This document shows, one piece after another, positions 8,943 through 17,347 of a stretch of DNA of 64,000 nt; positions within the stretch are counted from its first letter, which is position 1; each line of letters opens with the position of its first letter. Made by a program: the position numbers and the translations under genes. The notes under the pieces were generated by a model. It saw only the letters and a list, made by a program, of their open reading frames with translations. It ran no database searches and was not told the DNA's origin. Source of the DNA: Crocinitomicaceae bacterium (GTDB taxonomy: Bacteria; Bacteroidota; Bacteroidia; Flavobacteriales_D; Crocinitomicaceae); contig JADJGJ010000002.1 in the NCBI GenBank assembly GCA_016708105.1, forward strand, positions 558,001 through 622,000, read 5' to 3'.

Positions 8943-11636
8943 ATGAATAAACTGTTATTCTTTTTTGTACTGACTGCATTTTCTCAATTGTCTTATTCGC
9001 AAGATAACGACGGTGATGGAATACCTAATAGTTTTGAAATTTCAAATGGTCTTGATCCAAATGATTGTGACACGGATGATGACGGATTAAATGACTATGA
9101 GGATTATTTTGATTATAACTGTAATCCTCTTGAATCTGATACTGATGGAGATGGCATACAGGATGGAACTGAACTTGGATTTACTGCAGGATGTTCTGAT
9201 ACAGATTTAGGAATTTTCATACAGGATGCTGACCCAGTTTATGTAACTGACCCCAATAATACAGATTCTGATTCTGATGGATTACCCGATGGTGATGAAG
9301 ATGTCAACCACAATGGCTCTGATGATGCAGGCACTGAAACTAATGCCTCAATGATGGATTCAGACGCTGATGGACTAATTGATGGGCAAGAAGTTTTTAA
9401 TTACCTCACTGATCCGCTTGATTTGGATACAGACGATGGTGGGGCATCCGATGGCGCTGAAGTCAATACTTATGGCACAGATCCACTCAATAGCGCAGAC
9501 GATATTTTTGCCTTGGATTCAGATGGAGATTTTTTAACTGACGGATTTGAAATTGGAATAGGAACAAATCCTGCAGATGATGATACAGATGATGATGGAC
9601 TAACTGACGGAAATGAGGTAAATAGTTATGGAACTAATCCTTTACTTTTTGATACTGATGGAGGTGGTGCAGGTGATGGTATGGAAATTCTTGCCTCTAC
9701 AAATCCACTTGATAATGCTGATGATGCGGGTGCTGGTGATGCTGATGGCGATGGACTCCCTCTTAATCTTGAAAATAGTTTAGGGCTATCTGATACTGAT
9801 TGTGATTTTGATGATGATGGTCTTTCTGACGGAACAGAATATCTAAATGAAGGCACTAATCCTTTTCTTTTTAGCACAGATGCTGATGGAATTTCTGATG
9901 GTGTAGAACTTGGACTTTCTGCTCCTGAATGCTCAGGGACTGATCTTGGATTTTTTATTGCTGATGCGGATCCTGCAACAATTACTAATCCATTTTTAAT
10001 GGATAGCGATTACGATTGGCTTGATGATAATCTTGAAGATGTCAATGCCAATGGCGCCGCTGATGGATCTGAGACAGACGCCGCAGATTGGGATTCGGAT
10101 GATGATGATTTAGGAGATGGTGAAGAATTGTCATCAAGCGGAACAGATCCAAATGACGCTGATACGGATGATGGCGGAGCGCCTGATGGGTTAGAATATC
10201 AAAATGGTTACAACCCAAATGATCCGACGGATGATGATAATGATCTCGATTTTCTCAGCAATCTTGATGAAATTGCCGCCGGCACTGACCCCAATGATCC
10301 AGACACCGATGATGATTGGTTGGATGATTATGACGAAGTAAGTAACTATGGAACAAATCCACTTGACAGCGATACAGATGATGGTGGAGATATTGACGGA
10401 CATGAAATTGATCAAGGCTCTGATCCTCTTGATCCGGCTGATGATGATAATGATGCAGATGGTTTATCAAATTTAGATGAAGTAACCTATGGAACTAATC
10501 CGGCAGATAGTGACTCAGACGATGATTATCTAACCGATGGTCAAGAAGTAAATATTTATTCTACTGACCCATTGGATTCTGATTCAGATGACGGTGGTGT
10601 TAGTGATGGTGATGAAGTGAATGCAAGTACAAACCCAAATGATGGTTCTGACGATGCTCTTGCCGGAGATGATGATAGTGATGGATTGAGCAATGCGCAA
10701 GAAATTATTTATGGTTCTGATCCAATGGATACAGATTCAGATGATGATGGTTTAACAGATGGAGCGGAGGTGAATATTTACGGTACAAATCCGATGGATA
10801 CCGATTCGGATGACGATTTGTTGGATGACGGTTTAGAAGTTGCTATGTATGACACTAACCCTGCAGTTTATGATACAGATTCAGGTGGTATTGGAGATGG
10901 CCAGGAAGTTTTGTTTGATAGTACCAATCCTAATGATGGATCCGATGATAACGTTGTGCCGGATTATGATTTGGACAATGATGGATTAACTGATGCTGAA
11001 GAAAATTTGATTGGAACAAATCCTAATGATACAGACTCTGATGATGATGGTCTTTCAGATTTTGATGAATATATCATTTACCAATCTGATCCGTTGAATC
11101 CTGATTCAGACTATGACGGATTATTAGATGGATATGAAATATCTATTGGAACAAATCCAAATAATAATGATACTGATGGTGACGGATTAGGTGATTTCAC
11201 AGAAGTAAATACAACGGATACTGATCCTGCTGACGCTGATACAGATGACGATGGGTTAACTGACTTTTTTGAACTCAATGTTTCAATGACAGATCCGCTG
11301 CTTGCTGATTCTGACGGCGGTGGAACTAATGATGGTCAAGAGCTTGTGAATGGAACTGATCCTAATGACAATTCAGATGATTTTCTCGGCGTAGTCACAT
11401 TTAGTGGACCTGAAATAAAAGTGTATCCAAATCCTGCTGAAAATTTCCTGATGGTATCATGTCATGAAGAGATAGAAATAATGAGAATAATTTCGTCTGA
11501 TGGTAAAACATTAGCAAGTTATTTAGTGAGTGACTTCAGCAAACAAATTGAGATAAGCCAGTTGCAACCGGGCACTTATTTTATTGTTGTTTATACTGCT
11601 GAACATCAATTCAACATGACTTTTATTAAAAAATAG
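8943..11636 (+). CDS. T9SS-exported calcium-binding-repeat (thrombospondin type 3-like) protein
   Basis: 897 residues. Signal peptide at about 1-19 (ending SYS). From residue 20 to about 810 the protein is almost entirely short Asp-rich repeats of the kinds DSDxDGLxDGxE and TDDGGxxDGxE alternating with YGTNPxDxDSDDDG. I count about thirty such units. These match thrombospondin type 3 / EF-hand-like calcium-binding repeats, so a rigid, Ca-stabilised rod is the likely structure. The last 75 residues (IKVYPNPAENFLMVS ... LQPGTYFIVV ... FIKK) are a type A T9SS C-terminal sorting domain. No adhesive or enzymatic head domain is visible, so the rod itself seems to be the functional part. It is a single gene with its own terminator. 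Confidence 0.9.
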   Translation: MNKLLFFFVLTAFSQLSYSQDNDGDGIPNSFEISNGLDPNDCDTDDDGLNDYEDYFDYNCNPLESDTDGDGIQDGTELGFTAGCSDTDLGIFIQDADPVYVTDPNNTDSDSDGLPDGDEDVNHNGSDDAGTETNASMMDSDADGLIDGQEVFNYLTDPLDLDTDDGGASDGAEVNTYGTDPLNSADDIFALDSDGDFLTDGFEIGIGTNPADDDTDDDGLTDGNEVNSYGTNPLLFDTDGGGAGDGMEILASTNPLDNADDAGAGDADGDGLPLNLENSLGLSDTDCDFDDDGLSDGTEYLNEGTNPFLFSTDADGISDGVELGLSAPECSGTDLGFFIADADPATITNPFLMDSDYDWLDDNLEDVNANGAADGSETDAADWDSDDDDLGDGEELSSSGTDPNDADTDDGGAPDGLEYQNGYNPNDPTDDDNDLDFLSNLDEIAAGTDPNDPDTDDDWLDDYDEVSNYGTNPLDSDTDDGGDIDGHEIDQGSDPLDPADDDNDADGLSNLDEVTYGTNPADSDSDDDYLTDGQEVNIYSTDPLDSDSDDGGVSDGDEVNASTNPNDGSDDALAGDDDSDGLSNAQEIIYGSDPMDTDSDDDGLTDGAEVNIYGTNPMDTDSDDDLLDDGLEVAMYDTNPAVYDTDSGGIGDGQEVLFDSTNPNDGSDDNVVPDYDLDNDGLTDAEENLIGTNPNDTDSDDDGLSDFDEYIIYQSDPLNPDSDYDGLLDGYEISIGTNPNNNDTDGDGLGDFTEVNTTDTDPADADTDDDGLTDFFELNVSMTDPLLADSDGGGTNDGQELVNGTDPNDNSDDFLGVVTFSGPEIKVYPNPAENFLMVSCHEEIEIMRIISSDGKTLASYLVSDFSKQIEISQLQPGTYFIVVYTAEHQFNMTFIKK

Positions 11637-11649
11637 GATAATGATTTGG

Positions 11650-11695
11650 GTTTGCTTGTGCTGAAAGTTAAAAAGTGCAAGCAAACTTTCTTTTC
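11650..11695 (+). terminator. probable terminator
   Basis: Nine-pair perfect stem GTTTGCTTG (11650-11658) / CAAGCAAAC (11678-11686) with a 19-base loop, then TTTCTTTTC. It lies 14 bases after the stop of the repeat-protein gene. Confidence 0.65.
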
Positions 11696-11800
11696 ATTTA
11701 CAAGTTGTGATTTAGAGTAAAGTAAAACTAATTAATCTCGTTCATTCCAACTTGACCAAATCAGTACAACAAGAGAAAATAAATTCAACATTAATTCTCT

Positions 11801-12874
11801 TCACTTTTCTCTCTCTTCAAGCGCCAGCACAAGAAATGAGGCCAGCCAGTGACTGCCCATGTAATCACTGCCCAGAACATATCCGGATGATGCCATAACA
11901 TGAGCATCTGCCAGTTGAAATAAATTTTCATGTAAGTCAGGCAATTTTCTGGCAATAGCGTAGAGGCACCAGGCGCGGGCAAAATTTAATCCATCTAAAT
12001 GAACTAATTTTCCATCCGTGCGATCAAGTACAATGCCGGGTACTAAATTGAATTTCTTTTTTGTAATTGCGGGCAAGAATTTTTTAATCCAACGTTCATA
12101 TTCCTCTTCGGTTAAAATTTTAGACATCAATTCTGCCGTTTGCAAACATGGAGATAAAAAATCTGATCCTCCGGGTTCATATTCAATGGGGCAATTGCAA
12201 TCTTGCTCAAATAGCCTGAGTGCATGTTCTTTTAAAAAATCTTGAAAACATTTGTCATGTTGTGCAACGGCGTAGTCATAGGCAAGGGATAATCCAAACG
12301 CAGTATTGGTATGCTCTCCATTGCGCACCGGATACACTAGTTTGGGTAAATAATTTTTGTACGAATTAACAATAAAATCACACAGTGGTTTTACTTGTGA
12401 TGACCAGTTTTTATGATGAACTGAATCTGCCTTCACCAATTCTGTTTGTAATTTTAAAAGCCAAGCCCATCCATAGGTTCGCTCAAATGATTTTTCAAGT
12501 TTGGGTTCAAAGTAACGCAGTTCAGCCTGCATATTTTCATGGGTAAATTGCTTATCAAACAAATGAATGATTTCAGTGGTCCAGTCGGCATCCGAAAATT
12601 TATTGAGCATGCAGGCAAGCAGCCAATGTCCGTGTACTGAGGAATGCCAGTCAAAACATCCGTAAAAAACCGGATGCAACTCCCTTGGTGAATGAAGGTA
12701 GCTGGAGTCTGTGAGCACCTGATTCAATTTGTTCGGATATTCTTGTTGAATGCATTCCAATGGCAATGCTGCAATTTGCTTGTATGCTTTTTCAGAAACA
12801 TTCAATAATGAATCAGCTTGCTCACCATAAACGATAAACGAACTTAAAAGAGAAAGAAAAAATAATTTATACAT
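11801..12874 (-). CDS. DUF2891 family protein
   Basis: 357 residues. Signal peptide at about 1-17. The body matches DUF2891 by recognisable blocks: REPHPVFYGCFDWHSSVHGHW-like sequence at about 65-85 (here RELHPVFYGCFDWHSSVHGH), RTYGWAWLLKLQTEL, NGEHTNTAFGLSLAYDYA, EPGGSDFLSPCL and HLDGLNFARAWCLYAIA. Members are thought to be all-alpha toroid proteins; no reaction is established, so none is assigned. Its start is only about 50 bases from the divergent cpsB-like gene, so the two share a short promoter region. Confidence 0.85.
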   Translation of the reverse strand: MYKLFFLSLLSSFIVYGEQADSLLNVSEKAYKQIAALPLECIQQEYPNKLNQVLTDSSYLHSPRELHPVFYGCFDWHSSVHGHWLLACMLNKFSDADWTTEIIHLFDKQFTHENMQAELRYFEPKLEKSFERTYGWAWLLKLQTELVKADSVHHKNWSSQVKPLCDFIVNSYKNYLPKLVYPVRNGEHTNTAFGLSLAYDYAVAQHDKCFQDFLKEHALRLFEQDCNCPIEYEPGGSDFLSPCLQTAELMSKILTEEEYERWIKKFLPAITKKKFNLVPGIVLDRTDGKLVHLDGLNFARAWCLYAIARKLPDLHENLFQLADAHVMASSGYVLGSDYMGSHWLASFLVLALEEREK

Positions 12875-12924
12875 GCAAATTTGTAACTTTGGTTCAAGCG
12901 ATTAATTTACAAAAAGGAAAGCAC

Positions 12925-13671
12925 GTGGGTATATTTCAGAAAATATTTGGAGGACAAAAGGCATTAGAGCCAATTGATTTTTCTTTGGTAAAGACAGATA
13001 TCCACAGTCACTTGATTCCGGGTATTGATGATGGATCAAAATCAATGGATGATACACTCGCTCTTTTGAAAAAGTTTGAAGAAATGGGGTACACCAAAGT
13101 GATTACAACTCCCCATGTGATGTCTGACTTTTATAAAAACACGCCTGAAATCATCACCCAAGGATTGACAAACGTGCATGAAGCCATGAAGCAAGCCGGG
13201 CTAAAAATTGAATTGGTTGCATCAGCAGAATATTATCTTGATTTTCATTTTGATGATTTGATTAAGCAGCATCGCTTGATTCCGTTTTCAGGTAAACATA
13301 TTCTGTTTGAATTGTCATTTAATGAAGAGCCTCCGCGTGTTAAAGAAGCTATTTTTAATTTGGTAACTGACGGTTATAAACCAATTCTGGCTCATGTTGA
13401 GCGATATCCATTTTATCTTAATCAATGGGAAAAAATTGATGATTACCGCAACCGGGGTGTATTGCTTCAACTAAATATTAATTCGCTCTCAGGTCACTAT
13501 GGTCCGCAAGTAAAAAAGATGGCTGAACAATTAATTGACCGTGATTGGATTGATGTAATTGGTTCTGATTGCCACCATTTTGGTCATTTGCAAATGATGG
13601 AATCTTTGCGCACTAACCCGCATCTTCACAAAGTAATAGCCAAAGAAAATCTGCTGAATAAATTCTTGTGA
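12925..13671 (+). CDS. CpsB/CapC-type tyrosine-protein phosphatase (PHP fold)
   Basis: 248 residues from the GTG at 12925, which has AAAGGA seven bases upstream. A TTG at 12889 would add 12 residues without homology. It is a metal-dependent PHP-family phosphatase of the sort that dephosphorylates tyrosine kinases controlling capsule and exopolysaccharide export. Seen in the sequence: TDIHSHLIPGIDDGS (metal-binding HxH and the DDG motif), VITTPHVM, ASAEYYLDFHFDDL, HVERYPFY, and SDCHHFG near the end, which together supply the metal ligands. No cognate Wzc-like kinase lies in the window. It stands next to the two-component regulator, which converges on it. Confidence 0.85.
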   Translation: MGIFQKIFGGQKALEPIDFSLVKTDIHSHLIPGIDDGSKSMDDTLALLKKFEEMGYTKVITTPHVMSDFYKNTPEIITQGLTNVHEAMKQAGLKIELVASAEYYLDFHFDDLIKQHRLIPFSGKHILFELSFNEEPPRVKEAIFNLVTDGYKPILAHVERYPFYLNQWEKIDDYRNRGVLLQLNINSLSGHYGPQVKKMAEQLIDRDWIDVIGSDCHHFGHLQMMESLRTNPHLHKVIAKENLLNKFL

Positions 13672-13696
13672 ATTATTTTTTCTCACGCTAGTGTTT

Positions 13697-14389
13697 TTAA
13701 AAAACCCGCTTCATCACATCCTCCTTATACATTTGCCCAACCGGAATTTGCTTATCGCCAATAAGTAGGTTACTCCCCTCTAATGCTGTTACCAGATTTT
13801 TATTGACGATAAATGATTTGTGACAACGCACAAAAATATCAGCCGGTAAATTTGTTTCAAGATATTTTAAGGCCATCAATGCAGTAATGCGTCCGTTGGA
13901 TGTATAGAAGGAAACGTACTCACGCATGCCTTCAATATATCGGATATCATGATAAAGTACTTTGTATAATTTGTGATCCGCTTTTATAGTCAGATAATTT
14001 TGCTTGAGATCAGCTTGCTGTACACTAACTGATTTTAGTTCAAGATATGTTTTGGCTTTTTGAATAGCTTTTTCAAATTTTTCAAACTGAATTGGCTTTA
14101 ATAAATAGTCAATAGCATCTAGTTCAAACCCTTCTAAGGCATAATCACGATAGGCAGTTGTGAAAATTACCAAGGGTCCGTTTTCAATTGATTTCACCAA
14201 ATCAGTACCGGTTAGTTCCGGCATTTGAATATCTGTAATCAACAAATCAGCAGGTTGATTTTGCAGATATTCTAATACTTCTTTTCCATTTTTAAAAGAC
14301 CCCACCAATTCAGCACCCTGAATTTTCTCTAAATAAGATTCAATGAGCTGTCTTGCTAATTGTTCATCATCTGCAATGATACATTTCAT
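13697..14389 (-). CDS. LytTR-family response regulator
   Basis: 230 residues from the ATG at 14389. Residues 1-115 are a receiver domain with the DDE acidic pocket (IIADDEQ), phospho-acceptor Asp in LLITDIQMP, switch Thr in IFTTAY and conserved Lys in LLKPI. Residues 130-230 are a LytTR DNA-binding domain (DIRYIEGMREYVSFYTSNGR, RCHKSFIVN). Its partner is the LytS-type kinase at 16002-17015. The IS4-like element has inserted between them, ending at base 14392. The flanking target copy shows that the original start was two consecutive ATG codons; the insertion turned the first into GTG and left the second intact. Upstream of it is now IS end sequence, so the native ribosome-binding region and the linkage to the kinase transcript have been lost here. 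Confidence 0.92.
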   Translation of the reverse strand: MKCIIADDEQLARQLIESYLEKIQGAELVGSFKNGKEVLEYLQNQPADLLITDIQMPELTGTDLVKSIENGPLVIFTTAYRDYALEGFELDAIDYLLKPIQFEKFEKAIQKAKTYLELKSVSVQQADLKQNYLTIKADHKLYKVLYHDIRYIEGMREYVSFYTSNGRITALMALKYLETNLPADIFVRCHKSFIVNKNLVTALEGSNLLIGDKQIPVGQMYKEDVMKRVF

Positions 14390-14391
14390 CA
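14383..14391. repeat. target-site duplication, left copy
   Basis: Nine bases, ATTTCATCA, directly outside the left inverted repeat of the IS4-type element. An identical copy abuts the right end at 15742-15750. A 9-bp duplication fits IS4-family transposition. Confidence 0.9.
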
Positions 14392-15741
14392 CAATAGCGT
14401 CCTAAACGAATTTTATTTAGTTTAAAGTTATTGAATTTGCCGGGTTTCGATATAGAAAATGGTTAAATTCAAAACAGAACCCCCTGATAAATTTCTTTGT
14501 CCGGAGGTTTGCTTTCTTCAAATGGTTTATTGATCCACTGCTGAAGATCAATTTTCACGAATAAATTGAGTCGCAGAAAAGCGACAAGGTTTGAGAGATG
14601 CCATTTAAATTTGGCCATTGCTTTCATTGCTTTTAAAATCAGAATTGTTATTAATGCCGTCCATATTTGAATCATTACGGCATTATGACTTGTTCCAATG
14701 AACGATTTAATGTGAAGGAGTTGTTTTATTTCTCTGAAAAAAATTTCGATTTGCCACCGGCTTTTATAGAGTTCCCCGATGGTATTGGCAGTCCAGGTTA
14801 ATTGATTGGTGATGATTTCAATTACCTGCTCATTTACCTCATCCCAAACAGATACTCTCCGTAACGGTTTGGGATATTTCTTTTTCGAAAGGACACCCGT
14901 TAGTTCAATGAGTTCATCTTTGAGTATATGCTGATGTCGATTATCTAGTAGAGGATTTTCTTTTTTTGGTTTTGTATTGGATGTTTTCTTTGTGCCTGAT
15001 GACAAAATATACTCCGCTGCTGTCCCAAATGTTTAACAATGAAAAATCGTTGTAATATCGGTCTGCTACAATCACACTTCCTTTGAGTAAAGGAATATCA
15101 TATGCGCCTTTATTGTCGGCTGTTTTTCCATCGGTGATATTTACATAAGCCGGCAAATTGCCATCATAATCAAGCATTGTATGCATTTTCACAGCTCCCT
15201 TTGCCGTCTTGTATCTTGCCCAATCAAATAATGAGAGGCACAAACTTATGGTACTTGAGTCTACTAAAAATATTTTGGATTTGATTTTAAATTTAACCTG
15301 TTTAAATCCCACCTGCTGTCCTAAACTTCCCAGCAAATGATAATAGTATGTTCTAAATAGCTCCCAATCCCTGTGTTTATTTTGGTAGCTTATGGTTGAT
15401 TTAGAAGGAGCTCTTTCTATGCCCATATGATTTAAGTTACCGGTTGCTGATCGTAAACCGTTGCTAATATCCCGTATTGATTGACTTTTTGCAAATTGAC
15501 AAAAGAGCATTGAAATCAGATGTGTCCAGCTATTGTAACCCTTTTGATGCTTGTCTGTTTGTTTTTCCTTTACAATCTTATTGAATTTTAATCTATCCAG
15601 TTTGGAGATTATTTGAGAAAACAAGGTTAATTTTACCATAGGAGAAGGTGTTGGTTTTTTGTTGTGGCCCTCAAAGATAATTTGAGTTACAGAAACTATC
15701 CTTCTCTTACTTTTTTTAATTGATCGTTTAGGACGCTATTG
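14392..15741 (-). mobile_element. IS4-family insertion sequence, complete, 1350 bp
   Basis: The ends are 18-bp perfect inverted repeats: CAATAGCGTCCTAAACGA at 14392-14409 and its reverse complement at 15724-15741. A 9-bp direct repeat flanks both ends. Inside is one transposase gene on the minus strand (15639-14469), broken by one frameshift. The undamaged ends and the identical target duplication suggest a fairly recent insertion. It separates a sensor kinase gene from its response-regulator gene. Confidence 0.93.
14469..15639 (-). pseudogene. IS4-family transposase, one frameshift
   Basis: The first part (15639-14941, 232 residues) has the N-terminal domain found in Bacteroidota IS4 transposases (SWTHLISMLFCQFA, IRDISNGLRSATGNL) and two catalytic acidic blocks, IFLVDSST and VIVADRYY. 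The second part (starting before 15005 and ending at 14469) has the YREK-like block RWQIEIFFREIKQLL with the third acidic residue. The frames differ by one base at a run of seven A on the coding strand (complement of 14971-14977, codons ACC AAA AAA AGA). Removing one A joins YKTKKENPLLDNRHQH smoothly. It is either a single-base insertion that kills the gene, or a slippery run at which transcriptional slippage still yields full-length protein. A sequencing error in the homopolymer is also possible. Confidence 0.88.
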
Positions 15742-15750
15742 ATTTCATCA
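15742..15750. repeat. target-site duplication, right copy
   Basis: ATTTCATCA immediately outside the right inverted repeat, identical to 14383-14391. Reading across without the IS restores minus-strand ATATGATGAAATGT, the original start of the regulator gene. Confidence 0.9.
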
Positions 15751-15797
15751 TATAAAATTTTTTAATCCCAGTTCTGGGGCTTTATTGTTACTATGTT

Positions 15798-15885
15798 GCA
15801 ACCATGTGGCAACCATGAGGCAACCATGAGGTAATCATGAGGCAATAATGTGGCAATCATGAGGCAATCATGAGGCAATAATGTG
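15798..15885. repeat. 11-bp tandem repeat, eight copies
   Basis: Eight head-to-tail 11-base units of the form GCAAYMATGWG; successive units differ at a few positions (CCATGTG, CCATGAG, TCATGAG, ATAATGTG types). It lies in the former kinase-regulator intergenic space, outside the IS, and its last unit runs into the palindrome. The unit is not a multiple of three and there are no long spacers, so it is neither coding nor a CRISPR array. Confidence 0.9.
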
Positions 15886-15919
15886 GCAACGCGATTAATC
15901 GCGTTACCACATTATTGCC
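15874..15919. repeat. 46-bp near-perfect palindrome (REP-like)
   Basis: Two 23-base arms, 15874-15896 and 15897-15919, are reverse complements with one mismatch. The centre is ACGCGATTAATCGCGT. It would fold into a very stable hairpin in DNA or RNA. It has no U-tract, so it is not a standard terminator. The outer part of the left arm is one unit of the adjoining tandem repeat. The central sequence looks like dispersed REP-type palindromes known from other bacteria; that link is from memory and would need a genome search. Confidence 0.85.
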
Positions 15920-16001
15920 ACTACACCTTCACCACAAAGTGACCATAGTAATATTGTTGTTGCCAAAGTAAAATATTCTGCTCTCACTTGGTCAATAACC
16001 C

Positions 16002-17015
16002 CTAAGTCCTAACCACCAATTCAATCCCATAACTTTCTTCACTATCCGTAATGCTCAACTGATGTTTATCTGGGTAAAGGAGTGCCAACCTTTTTTTTAC
16101 ATTTTCCAGACCAACGCCTCCCGTTTTATCATTGCGCATTTTTTGATCCGGTTTTGAATTATTACAGATCAAGTGAATTTGTCCGTTGGCTGCTTTTAAC
16201 TGAATAGTAATCCAGCCTTTTTCTTTGTCATCGTGATTGCTGTGTTTAAAGCAATTTTCAATGAACGGAATTAAAAGAAGCGGTGCAATTTTATAATGTC
16301 CGTTTTGATTTTCAATTTCAATGCGAATGTTTGATTGGTCTTCATCTTTCAGTGCTTGCAACATGATGAAACTTTCTATCGTTTTTATTTCATCTTTCAA
16401 ATCAACTTCATTTTGGTTGCTGTCATAAGTAACAAAGCGCAATATGTCTGACAAATGCATGATGGCAGCAGGTGCTTTGTCTGATTTTGCTTGTGCCAGG
16501 GCATAGATATTATTCATGCTATTAAATAAAAAATGGGGATTTATTTGTGCCTTCAATGCTTTCGTTTCTGCCTCCAGCATTTTGTTTTTTAATTCAAGAC
16601 TCTCTTCACGCTGTTTGCGAACTTGCATTGAACGATTCACCAATGAGCTGACGATAATAGGCATCACTGACATAAAAAAGCGTGCAACATAAGATGTGTA
16701 CAAAGGTCGTTCAAGATGTTTGAAATTGTGAAAAGGTATTTTTATATCAAGATAGAGATCAGCGCTTGCGCCTAAAAAAGTAGCAATACCAATTACAACA
16801 AGTATGACGATAAAATAGTTAACCCTTGAATTGCTGTCAAGAAAACGCGGAATAAAATAATACAGGTTGAGGTAAAACAAAATCATTTCAGGAATAGTAA
16901 TGGCAAGCACCCTGATAACTGATGGTCCCAGATCAATGAAATTGGAGATAATCCATATCCATATCAAGGTATAGGCAAGCCAACCAAGCAGGGTATATTT
17001 AAGCAAATTACTCAT
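16002..17015 (-). CDS. LytS/YpdA-type sensor histidine kinase
   Basis: 337 residues. The first 130 residues hold about four membrane segments, then a short coiled coil, then the His_kinase (PF06580-type) domain. The phospho-acceptor lies in LKAQINPHFLFNSMNNI (about residues 154-170). The ATPase part has the N box PFIENCFKHS and the G box GGVGLENVKKRL. It should phosphorylate the LytTR regulator at 13697-14389, the usual partner encoded next to this kinase class. There is no extracytoplasmic sensing domain, so the signal probably acts through the membrane. The IS4 element, an 11-bp tandem repeat and a palindrome now separate the pair. Both genes remain intact as proteins. Confidence 0.9.
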   Translation of the reverse strand: MSNLLKYTLLGWLAYTLIWIWIISNFIDLGPSVIRVLAITIPEMILFYLNLYYFIPRFLDSNSRVNYFIVILVVIGIATFLGASADLYLDIKIPFHNFKHLERPLYTSYVARFFMSVMPIIVSSLVNRSMQVRKQREESLELKNKMLEAETKALKAQINPHFLFNSMNNIYALAQAKSDKAPAAIMHLSDILRFVTYDSNQNEVDLKDEIKTIESFIMLQALKDEDQSNIRIEIENQNGHYKIAPLLLIPFIENCFKHSNHDDKEKGWITIQLKAANGQIHLICNNSKPDQKMRNDKTGGVGLENVKKRLALLYPDKHQLSITDSEESYGIELVVRT

Positions 17016-17347
17016 GGATTACCAAAGTGTGAATATTGTGATTTTGTTTTGCCCGGTAAAGATAAGGTCTGACCGGCGGCTTTTTATATTTTTTCTATGT
17101 ACAGCCTTATTTTTTAAACGAAATATGCATCTATATCTGAACAAAACAATCCCGTTACAGTTATATGTTCAATGACAAAACAAGGCGTTTCGTTGAAAAT
17201 TAAATACAAACTGAAAATTAATAACCAACTTTGCTGTAACAAATGAACGGATTCAACCGTCACTACCCAAACAACTCACTATTCAAACTAAATTAAAGTA
17301 TAATGCGTTATTTGAATAGTTGATTTGTGTTTCAACAGAATAATTAA
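17016..17347. promoter_or_regulatory. divergent intergenic region with an inverted repeat before the receptor operon
   Basis: 332 bases between the kinase gene (minus) and the TonB-dependent receptor gene (plus). Ten-base arms ACTATTCAAA (17278-17287) and TTTGAATAGT (17311-17320) are exact reverse complements separated by 23 bases and end 27 bases before the receptor ATG. They could be an operator or form a hairpin in the leader. On the kinase side, minus-strand TTATCTTTAC near 17060 resembles a Bacteroidota -7 box. No gene was seen. Confidence 0.45.

Noticed and set aside
9626..9877. Reading frames antisense to the Asp-rich repeat gene (also 10191-10470)
   Set aside because: They arise from the repetitive GAT/GAC codons read on the other strand; composition is that of a shadow and no start signal or homology is seen.
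12889..12924. TTG start for the CpsB-type phosphatase
   Set aside because: The GTG at 12925 has a good AAAGGA upstream and leads straight into the conserved part.
15798..15885. Repeat array as a possible CRISPR
   Set aside because: The units are 11 bases, directly head to tail, with no spacers and no cas genes nearby.
12889..17015. The IS4-interrupted region as a defence or mobile island
   Set aside because: Apart from the single IS and the repeats, the genes are ordinary regulatory and polysaccharide-control genes with no integrase, toxin or nuclease.
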